Positions 48,535-58,843 of a stretch of DNA of 64,000 nucleotides are shown here, in pieces. The notes under the pieces are model-generated. The model was not told where the DNA came from and searched no databases. It worked only from the letters and a program-made list of their open reading frames with translations. The stretch spans positions 372,001 through 436,000 of the forward strand of contig CAMPDV010000092.1 in assembly GCA_946699065.1 (NCBI GenBank). Direction: 5' to 3'. Every line of letters starts with the position of its first letter. Position 1 is the first letter of the stretch. The DNA comes from Loxodes magnus (lineage: Eukaryota > Ciliophora > Karyorelictea > Loxodida > Loxodidae). The position numbers were made by a program, and so were the translations under genes.

Positions 48535-49443
48535 ATGGAAGGATTCAAAAGAGGTTTCTACACCACCTCCAAAAAGTTGGAGAGGAAACCTGAATCCAAT
48601 CTTGGATAGTCTTCTTACCCTTAACCCTAACCTTTTTCTTAATTCTAACAACCTGAAGAGGAACAGAAATAAGCTCAGAAGACAACACATGAGATAACTC
48701 CAACATCAGAAGAGAAGCCCAGAAACCAGATGAAGTCTGCTCTGCACCAGGAGGTCTCAAAGTTCAATCCTTCTGGTCAGATGAGCATGGAACAGCTCAT
48801 CAAAGTGGTCCTAAACCTTCAGGAAGAGGTTAGGAAACTGAGAAAGGACAATGAGAAACTGATGGAAAAACTCAACTTAGCGGAAGTAATAGAATCCAGA
48901 CTTATGTCCTAAGAAAGAGAACTAAGCGCTTTCTGAAACATATCTTAAGACCAGAGTAGCTAATCCTAAAATTAGCTTCAGAAACAATCTGATATGAGTA
49001 TTAAACTGGAAATACTAGAAAAAAAATTAGATGAACAAAGGGGAGATCCAATGATGATTGAAGAGACTAATAGGAAGACTAAGGTTAAACTCCAAAAAGT
49101 AGTGAAGAAATGTTACTACTGCAATTCGACAGGACACTTATGAAGACGCTGCAAGGAATTCCAAAATTTCAAGACGTAGTATTGGAATAAATAAAGAACC
49201 ATACAAGCACAGTAGAGGAAGAAAAAATAAATGTAGTAGAGACAAATAAGAGAAAGATTATACTTAAATGAATAAGGATACATTTAAAAGAGAAAATTTA
49301 ATTAGAAATAAGGTTAGATCCGGAAATAACAAGAGTAATGGGAGGAGAGAGGTGTAGAGACATCTAAAACTTTATTTTTAACACTGGAGCAATCTGGTGT
49401 CCAGCATGAAGAGGTGAAAATCCTCGAAAATTGCTACATTTAA
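48535..49443 (+). CDS. Retroelement Gag-like protein, family 1 (ORF1), intact
   Basis: An open frame of 302 codons from ATG 48535: leader MEGFKRGFYTTSKKLERKPE, a P/Q-rich stretch, KSALHQEVSKFNPSGQMSME, the coil LNLQEEVRKLRKDNEKL, ESRLMSQEREL, and a complete CCHC knuckle (CYYCNSTGHLWRRC, Trp by TGA). A strongly basic Q/R/K tail follows. Family members bind nucleic acid in the retroelement particle. The sister at 11.2 kb ends at a TGA just before two hairpins; here the matching codon appears to be TGT, so the frame runs through the hairpins (49384-49425) to a TAA at 49441. That end is therefore uncertain. No endonuclease or reverse transcriptase follows, so the element depends on another for movement. 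Confidence 0.75.
49384..49425 (+). other. Paired 3' hairpins of Gag family 1
   Basis: Hairpin 1 (49384-49404) pairs CTGGA with TCCAG. Hairpin 2 (49411-49425) pairs GAGG with CCTC. Same lengths (21 and 15 nt) as at 12078-12122, with different bases. Confidence 0.5.
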
Positions 49444-50065
49444 TTTATCCTATTATAAATAATATTCATATTGAACTTAATATTTTCTTTAAAAAGATTT
49501 ATAGTTAAGTTAAATGTTTAACTTAAATTACGTCTATTAAATTTAAAATTTTTATATCACTTTCAAAGTAAAAGAAGATACTGTCATAATGATTTTATAG
49601 TTGGGTATCTCAGAGAACTTCTCAATAGAAAATAATTTAGATTTTTTTTGTTTAGCAAGGAAAATTTTAAATAATTTTCTTAAAATTAAAAAGGATTAAA
49701 GTTAGATTTTCAAAGTAATTAATAATTTTTAAAAATCGGACCAAAAAAAAGAAAATTGTCAATGAAGAAATATTTACCCTTGTGAATCTTAATATTTACA
49801 TTTTTGAATAGATTTATTAACTTTATACTATTATACGGTAGATGGAGGAAAAAAGACTTGTAAGTTTTTCTAAAGTATACAATAAATTTTATATTATAAC
49901 GAGAGGTTAAATAAGTTGCAAAAAAGCAAACAAAATAAATTAAAATCATATGAAGAAGTTCTAGTAATACCAGTTGATATAAGTTAAAATCTAAAATCAC
50001 TTAATATTGTAAAAAATTAAAATCGTTTGCCTAGAATGCTAGAATTTTCATAAAGATGTGAAAAA
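49444..50065. other. AT-rich stretch, partly related to 33.9-34.3 kb
   Basis: The text around 49,590-50,040 resembles 33,920-34,320 (both contain an AATAGAAAATAA block and similar following words), so it belongs to the larger duplicated PARP neighbourhood. No gene is called. Confidence 0.4.
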
Positions 50066-50474
50066 TTTAAGTCTTATTAATAGCTAATTAAGTAATTCTT
50101 AGCTAGTAAACTACAAAGCTTGAAATTTTATTTGATAGAGTATCTCTTATGTAAGTTTTAAAATTATAAATTAATCATAAACTAAAGCATTTCAAACTTA
50201 GGTTATTCTATTCTCTTTATTAGTAACTAAGAAATACTAAAATTATTATTTAACTCTTAATTTATCAAAAATTGCTCAATTTCGAAAATGTATATATTTC
50301 TATTTGTATACCTAAAGATTAAACTATGAACATTCGCTGTGAAGCTTAAGGCTAATTAAAATAAAACTTTATAAGAATGATGCTATATATTAAATTAAAG
50401 CTTATACTAAAGATAACTATCTCGTTAAAATATTTATTTAAATTGGTATATTAAAAATTAATATCTATAAAATT
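50066..50474. repeat. 409-bp block repeated at 35542-35950
   Basis: See the partner block. It lies downstream of PARP copy C, has the same length and only a few differences. Confidence 0.75.
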
Positions 50475-50734
50475 ATTAACTCAGGAAGATAAAGTTAATT
50501 TAACTATATGAATATAACTTAAAAATGTATATCATTTATAATTAGATAAGATTTTACCATTATTTAAAGCATTTTCTGAAATTTATATCTATAAATTCTT
50601 AAAAGTTACAATATAATTATTTTAAGCAACTCTATGCTTTTAAAATCTTGATAAGTTTAAATTTCCTAACTTAAATATATCATTTTTTAAAAATAGATTT
50701 ATAATTAATTTTTAAGTTTAAGTTGTTAAGTTCT

Positions 50735-53700
50735 TCAAGAAATTGTATAGGTTATCAAAAATGAAGGATAAGCTCTTCCGTTCTCGTATATGATGTACAT
50801 TCCGTTGCCATTTGTTATAGAATCATATCTTTTCTTGAAATTTTAGTATTTCTAATTTTAAGGTGGATGTTTGTATTTTTTTTTAGGTAGTTAGATTACT
50901 TCTCCAACTAAAACATCGCAAAAGAACATTTAGTATTAACCATTTTCTTAATAAGCATAATCTTGATAAGAGTAATTTGCATCTCTTGCAAAATAAATAC
51001 CTCTTCCAAAAAATCCATCGCTAGCATATTTAAGATCTAATCCAATATCACTTTAACTTATTTCTTGCGGTTTTGTTTTACTTGTACCATGAAACAACTA
51101 TTAAGTTTTAACTCTATACTTATAAAAATCTTCCATATTCTACTATTCACTCTTAAATCTCTTATACAAAACTAAATTCTGCAACACTGTTATTTTTATT
51201 ACTTATGCGTTTTTGACTGTTTCGTTCATTCTATTTACTATTTCCTAATATTGCTATTATTTAGGTTGTAAATCAAATTCATAATAAACATCTTATTAGT
51301 TCATTTATCAGTAGGTAGGAAAAGTAATAGTTGTCTAGGATTTTAGAATCTATGCATTATTTTAATTTATTTTTTCATAAGCGCTTTAAACTTTCTCTCT
51401 TGAACCTTAAATTAAATATCCACTTTCATTAAAAGTAAGAAAAACTCCTTCTTTTATTATTAACTTGAAGGTTTCTTCCAAATCTTGCACGAAAATTTAT
51501 TAGCTTTAAAAGAATTATTAGATGAAACAATCACAGTTTGCTACACTTTAGTTAAGACCATTTAAAATTATTTCTCCAACAGGTCGTGGATACATCGCTC
51601 TTAATATCTCTCTTTATTAGTTTGTTTTAGTATTTTTTTACTTCATTTGCTAAAAATCTATTTCGTAAAATTGCTATTTTTCAGTGAATTGGTAATTCTA
51701 ATATTAAGATTAAAACGCGAGATCTATTTGCGTGTTTATATTTTCATCATATTATTTAAACCCTTTAAAATCTTTCCATGCAAATTGATAGATTACGTTT
51801 AGTTGATTTTTATCATTGCTTTATAAAAATTAGTTAAAGATTCTTTATATTGATCTAACGAATCCAGATTAGCAATTTTTCTACTTCATCTAACCGAAAT
51901 CCAATTCGTATTTAACTGACTATTCCTTTACTTAAATTAAGATTTCATATTTAGAATTTTTCTTGGTTTAGTATAAAAATTCTATTTTAATTGAAATATT
52001 AAAGTCATAAGAAACCCATTTATTTTCATCATACCATTGCCATGCTACTTATTACTACTCTTTTTTTTCAATTCTTTGTACATCTCTCAAAAAATTAGTA
52101 TTTGTGTTAACCTATTTCATCGTGGTAAAATTTATTACATAAGCTTTATTTGTCTTAGTCAAATTTTTTTCAATTTATAGATCAAATAATTAGCCTTTTT
52201 AAGTTTAGTAAGCGTTTTCTATTTTTTTCTGTATATTTGAGTCATAACTTATTCATTCATTTAATTCTTCTTTCCATTATCAATCATAAGTTATTTTAAA
52301 GTATTTAGTTTACTTTCTTACTTCTCTTTCATACTATGTATTAGAGTTTTTCTGCCTCATTTTTAAAAAATCTATTTCATAGGAGATTTATTCTTTTAAT
52401 TTATTTGGTATCTTTATTTAAATAAATGATAGAGGATTTTTTTAATATGCTTGCTTAATAATTTGATTAGTTTAATCGTCATACTCGACCCATTTGTTCA
52501 TAAATTCCTACCACTCTCATATCTCCTATTCCACAATACTTTGTACTTCTTCGACTTTTTATTTATTTTATTATCTTCTGATTTCCCTCTTGAATTATGT
52601 TTCATTATTGATTTATTTCATTTAACTTAAGTCTATTGTATACCCAGATTATTCTTAAGAAGAACTAGATAATTTAATAGGGAATTTCTATTGTTTATTT
52701 TTAGCATAAGCTGCTTCTATTTACGTCTATCTTTACTAGTCATAATCTTTTCAATCACTTTCATCTCACCATTGTCATACTATTTCAACTTATTATTACT
52801 ATTAGTTTTATTATAGGTTTTATTATGGCTAAATGATTTAACTTTGTTCAATGGAAGTAATCTAATAATTAACACCCTATAAATCGCATATTTATTAAAT
52901 TTATTATTCTATTTCCTATTTTTGTAAATAATTAAATAAAGATTATGAATAGACTTCTATTTTCTTTTTATCTATTTAAATTTATTAAGTTATTTGAGCT
53001 AGCTACTAAACAAAACTATCGAAAATCTATTAGTCTCAGGTTTCTATTTTAATTGTTATCTTTTTTTAAACTTAATTTTAATTATCTAAAAGGCCTTAAA
53101 ACTTGGTTAGCAAGGTTTCGAATTAATTGTTTAGATTTAGATTTTTTTTAATTTAGTTATATGCTGATTTTTATATATCTGTCGTGTAAACTTTAACTAC
53201 TTCATATTCACTTTAAATTTTGTCTTTTGCATTTTTTACGTTTATATACTCTCCTATTATCACTAAATTCTAATCTTTTATGTTTAATCCACAACCTTTA
53301 AAATCTTAGATTATTTGATCGTAGTTTTATTTCTAACTGAGGTATTTTTACTAGAATGCTTAAAAGGATTAAGGACTCATTTTTACCTATTCTTCTTTTA
53401 AGCTCATTTTGAACTTCTAGAAGTTATTAAAATAGCTAGACACAGTTAATTTATCCCCAATGAATTTTATTTTATTTTATTTAACTTTAATTTCGATATC
53501 ACCCTTCAGCTATTACTGTTCTTGCCATAATTTGAAAATAGGCTAAAGATATTCTTCAAAAAATACATTTAATTTTTCTTTCGCTTTTTATATCTAAGGC
53601 TTAGGTTTAATGATTGGTTTTTATTTAATAGGCTACTATTGTTTAGGATATTTTAGTTAGGGTTATGCTTTTTAGATTTATTATGTTTAAAGTTTCTTTG

Positions 53701-54109
53701 GAGATTTCTAACTTAATGTGCTTTAAGTGAGATTTTATTCTTTCATTTTCTTATGCTTGCTTCTTAACTTTACTTTTTAAATTGAAGTCAGCTATAGTTC
53801 TTGTTCCTAAAGTAGGTTGATAACTTCTTCAATATCACTATTAATAAAATCTTGCTTTTAAGGAAATAATTCTAATAATGCTTAAGTCAAACTTTCTTCT
53901 TCATCTAGCTCCTTTGCTCAGTTACTATTTTTCATTTACTAGTAAGCACTTATTAACTTCTTAGTTTGGCTTTAGTTTAGTTCAACAATACTTGCTAGCT
54001 TCATTATATCCTAAAGACTCATCGGTATAAGATCGTTAGGATAAACGATTCCTTCAATTTTACCTCTTAGATCTTGTAGACCAAATTAAGTAATTCAATC
54101 CTAAGACAT
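50735..54109 (-). CDS. PARP-type ADP-ribosyltransferase with WWE domains, copy C
   Basis: 1124 aa from ATG 54109 to TGA 50735, in frame throughout. The N-terminus (MSQDWITQFGLQDLRGKIEG) is almost that of copy A; the middle alternates between A-like and B-like stretches. The WWE repeats and catalytic domain are as in copy A, with LFHGTS at His 1007 and the GKGIYFA-type tyrosine near 1039. The last strand is SFLITYTIS, again without Glu. Its stop differs slightly from A and B (TCT TGA). It is likely functional, judging by frame preservation in AT-rich DNA where indels are common. Confidence 0.88.
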
Positions 54110-56240
54110 TATAATTATAATTCAAAGGAAAATGCTTTAGATTTAAGAAAATTCTATTGTAATCATTTATCAAAGAAATGCATACTTATCTATACTGCTA
54201 TCTTCACTTTATCTTTATCCTTCCATTTTTAGATTACACTTAAGTAATTAGATGTCCAAGTCTTTCCTACTAATATATTTTAGATTTGTATGTGTAGATT
54301 CAGTCTAAAACATAATTTCTATTTAAAATATTACATTGGATTTGGTTATATAAACTATAAAAGTTGAGAATTCTAAGATATTAGTTAATGAATGTAATAT
54401 GTAAAGCTTGTAAGAAATTAATTATGATATAATATCAAAAATGCTTTTAATGCTATTTCTAATAAATAAAGAGCTTTTAAGGTATTTGCTTCCATTCTTT
54501 ATTTATCCTTTATATATTAAGTCCTAAGTAGCTCTATTCTTAGTACTTTAGATGGTTTATATTCTTTTAGTGGAGAAATCTGCTTTTATAAGTTAGCTTT
54601 ATATTTAGTTAAAAATGAGAATTATTAGCTCCTAAGTAAAGTTCTGGAAGGATTATAGCATAAAATAGTGAGATTTTGATTCATATTTAAGGTAAAGTAG
54701 AATGTTAAATTTAACTATAGACTAGACAGACAAATCAGATCATTTTTGGTTATAGGAACTATTAGAGATGAATCCTTGTTTATCCTTAGGTATACTTGAT
54801 TTATGGGAAGATAATGAATAGGTAGATTTATTATGTATACTATACTATAAGGTATAAATGTAATAAGTGAAGCTAATTTAGCTTTAGAATCCTTTATATT
54901 GAAATAAATTAAAGGAATCTAATCTTTTTAAAGCTTAGAAAAAAGGTTAAAATGAATAAAATAGTTAAAGACTAAAGCCAAGCTTAATTCTCTAACTTTT
55001 GATGGAATTTATTTATATTTTCTACTAATAGAATATTAAAGTTGGCAAGTGTAGTATAGTTATGATTATATTATAAATCAGATCTATAAAGCTCAAAAGT
55101 TAAAATCCTATTATTTTAAATGTAGTATAATAGATTATTTACAATTTAAGAGTAAGTAAAGCAATTTAGACTGTACTAGTAAGGCCTTTTATAAGAATTA
55201 TTTTTATCTATCTTAGATTAATAGTAGCTTCAAGAGAAATCCATGTTATTTCTTCTACTAACTATAAAAAGCATGATATGATTATGTATATCTGTTTAAC
55301 TTTATTACTATATATGAATTATAATAAACTAGTATTTATATAGGATAAGCTATTTAATTACTAAGCGTTTGCTAGTTAATTATAAACTGCATAACTCAAA
55401 TATATTCAAACCATTATAGTAAGTTTTATGGGCTAAGATGTTATTTGAACCTTATATGAAATTTTATTTCTGTGTTTGAGCACTTTAATCATTCTATTAG
55501 TGTAACTAATTACTTCTTTTCAGATCGATATACTTTGCAAGATAACTATGAATAGACTTACCTATCTTAATCTTCTAAAATTAAAACTAATCCTTACAAA
55601 AATAAGAATTTTCCTTCAAGATGAGAGTTATTTCAAAGGAGTATTGGAGATTAAGGATTAAATAACTTAGTACGCTACTGTTTGAATAATTGATCATAGA
55701 ATTATTAAGATTAAATGGAAAAAGGGAATGAAATTGTCTAAGAGATAAAGTGATATAGCTACGAATCTAGTTATATCTAGAATTAGCTTTGTTTTGACTC
55801 TTTCACTCCAAATGTATTTGAATTAATTTTCCATTAAGTAAACAAATCAGATATTAGCAAGCTAAGAGAAATACTTGAAATTTTAAATAATAATCAACCT
55901 ATAAAATGTAAGTTAAAGCGTAAAAGCTGACAATAAAAAAAGGTTAAAGCAAAATATCCTTCACAACATTTGCTTTTAATCAAATAATCTGAAAGATTAA
56001 AAAGGGAACCAACTCTAAAAATTAGAATAATTTATTAAGTTGTTGTATAAACACATTTCCATGCAAAAAATACAGTGCCAAGGAAAAATTAATTATAATT
56101 CTTCTATCTGCTTCAGAGTTAAAAAAACAAAATTAAAATATCTACCTAATTTTAATGACATCAACTCCAAACACATAGCAATATATAAAATCAAATTTTA
56201 TTATAATAATTTATTATCCTAGCTAGCTTCAAATATGTAA
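54110..56240. repeat. Upstream flank of PARP copy C, homologous to the flank of copy A
   Basis: Diverged but alignable with 30,582-32,000. Minus-strand patches in the frame used for the 30.8-33.5 kb gene show conservative replacements (KLTYKSR versus KLTFKNR). It may hold a diverged copy of that gene, but indels make the frame uncertain. Confidence 0.45.
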
Positions 56241-57799
56241 GTAACAAAAATAACTCTAACTTTAACGCATCACATTATATTTTATCAAAAGGAGCAAGCT
56301 ATATCTAAAATTAGTTTATATAATAAATTATTTTCACCATTTTAAAACTAAAATATATCCAACAGTATACCAAAATACGCAGATATATAAGGAGCGATAA
56401 ATATACTAAGCAATATTTTTAATTGTTTTCAAATCTAATCAAAAATATGAAATTTAGATTTTATAAATAGAGAGATAAAATTGAAGAATCTAATATCTAT
56501 AGCGAATTCAGATAAAAGTAGTTTTTTAAGGATTGAAGAGATATTATTATAATGACTTATAATTAATTAAAGAGTGGTATTTACAAATATGTTTAATATT
56601 ATTAAGCTTTGGCTATATAAGCTTGTATTGATAAAATATTTTATTAATTATAAAATTTAAAACTGAGGCTATAGACTTAAAAAAATAATTTAAAATTAAG
56701 CTTTTAGAACAGATATATTAAGAAAGCTATGAAATAAGAATAATTTAAAATAGAGAAGCAATAATTTATAACGGAAAGGATCTAAGTTCAAGATAATTTT
56801 CAAACTAAACTATTAAATACTATATGGAATAAGAAATTTATGAGTAGCTTATCTTTATTAATATTAAAGGTTCTATGTTTAGAGAAAAGGCAGAGAAAAA
56901 GTAAAAAAAATTAATTTTAGAAACTAAATTTTTTTCTTTAGATAAAAGGTAAAAACATGATATCTATGCAATAAATTAAATAGATTTATCATTGACTTGC
57001 AAATTAAATTGAATAAGTTTCTAGTCATTTTAACTATTAAATTATATTTAATTGAATTTTGGTATCTTTTAGACTGTATTAAATAAATAAATATAAATGA
57101 ACCATAAGATATTTTTCTGATTGCTTTGTTCTTTTTAATAGATAATAAATGCAAAATTTAAATTTCAGATTGACTGATTTCAATTTTATACATCTTGTAG
57201 CATTAAGCTTTGCTTTTCATTTAAGAACTTAATTATTGTATGTCTCTAATCTGCTTTTATAATTTATTAATTTTTTATCTCTTAGAGGTATATATAAGAT
57301 ATAAGTCTAAATTAATATAATTATATTATACCAATATTTATTAAATTAAATACCCTAAAATTTATACTCCTTTTACTCTATCATACTAAATAGTTATATC
57401 ACTATCCTTAGGAATATCTTTTATTAAAGTTTTTATACATATATTTATATAGTGTGTTTAAAGAGCATTTTTAAAAACTTTAGTCCCTAGATTAGTGAAT
57501 AGATCTCTATAAAACATACCAAAACTACCAAAAATTTTTAAATATTCTAATTCTATTTTTAGCTTTATCTTTTATGGCTATAATATAGCCTAAGCTCGAG
57601 CATTAAAGCTATTCCCTTTATGTTATTACTTTCTTTCATTTCAATCTGTCTTATAAGTTCGCTGTAGTTTGCTTAAAAGATTCTTGTCAGTGCTATTAAA
57701 GTTAATGTAAAGATTTAGATTAAATAAGATTTATAAAGCTAATAGAATTTTAAATGATTTTAGGTTTTTTTTTCATTTGGATTATACTCAAACTATAAA
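56241..57799. other. AT-rich stretch, no gene seen
   Basis: No motif is recognised in either strand. Confidence 0.35.
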
Positions 57800-58843
57800 A
57801 TGTCTGATTTAGATTTCGATGTTGTGTAGAATTCTCCTTAAGAAGGAACTTGAATATAAACTTAAATGTTTATAGGCTCATGTGGAAAAATTAGAAGACC
57901 CTATGAAATTTTAATCCCTAAAATAATTGTTCCAGAAACAAAACCATATCGAAAAATCTTTGCCCTTAATGGCTGACCAGTTGAAATTGCTATAAAAAAA
58001 AGAAATTCCTGCCCTCCGATAATTCATCCGCAATGACCTTCAAGGTTTGGATAGCCCAAAGCGATTTTTGGTAAAAGGATAAGTTTCTTTGAAATTTAGT
58101 AAATACTTAATTAGTGCAAATCAATTTGTTAGGAAAGTTGGAAGCGAATAGAAAATTACCATTACAAGCATGTAACTCTTTCTTGTTTCTTATCCACTTT
58201 CTTCATAATAATGTATATGCTGATTATAATAATAAGCCCTATAACTTATGCTATATATAGAGAAAAATTTATCTTCATTATAACATCTATTTTTATAGTT
58301 GCTATGATTGCCATTTAGTATACTACTTAAAGGTTTGTGATAAAGAAAGCTTACGATTATAAGACTTGAAAGGCTATGCTAATAAATAGTTCTGAGCAGC
58401 GCTTATTATCTTATCTAATTGAAGTTAATGCTGATCTGGAGTAAAAGAATATGCAAGTTTGTGTGGGTCCCTTTTGTTCTTGAATAGAGTTTTTGGATAA
58501 ATAATAAATTGAAAGAAAAAGCAACAATGTAAAGCAGCAAAATGATTATAGCAACTAGAAAGGGAAATAAATTGAATCTAATTTTGAATCTAATGAAATT
58601 AAAAACAAATCGTTCACTCATGAAACCACAAATATCCTAATCTCATTTATAGAAGACAATTAATACAACTCGACAATGTTAAGTGCTAAAGACGACAGAA
58701 ATAAAGAAAACTATTCAGATTTAGCTGATCAGAAAGAGTTTTAATCTATTGATCAAAAAATTTAGAATTTTAAAAAGAAATCTAATTCTATAGATGAATC
58801 TAGTGAAAGAATCTCAAAAATTGATTTCAAGATAGAGCAATAA
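57800..58843 (+). CDS. Two-span membrane protein of unknown function
   Basis: From ATG 57800 the frame reads MSDLDFDVVQNSPQEGTWIQ, then a Pro/Trp-containing region (GWPVEIAIKKRNSCPPI, HPQWPSRFGQPK). Two hydrophobic spans follow (SCFLSTFFIIMYMLIIIISP and FIFIITSIFIVAMIAIQ), then LIEVNADLEQ and VGPFCSWIEFL, and a polar Ser/Asn/Lys tail ending KIDFKIEQ. Composition changes sharply to AT-rich at 58,841, where TAA TAA occurs. Read strictly, with only TGA as terminator, the frame would run on to 59,342 (514 codons). I take the TAA as the more natural end (347 aa) but cannot prove it. The hairpin of two membrane spans flanked by conserved Trp/Pro loops is faintly like GOLGA7/Erf4 partners of DHHC enzymes; that is only a guess. 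Confidence 0.6.

Noticed and set aside
48610..48650. Telomere-like CCCTTAACCCTAACC
   Set aside because: It lies inside the family 1 Gag frame and encodes a Pro-Gln repeat (CCT TAA CCC TAA CCT); only two units are present.
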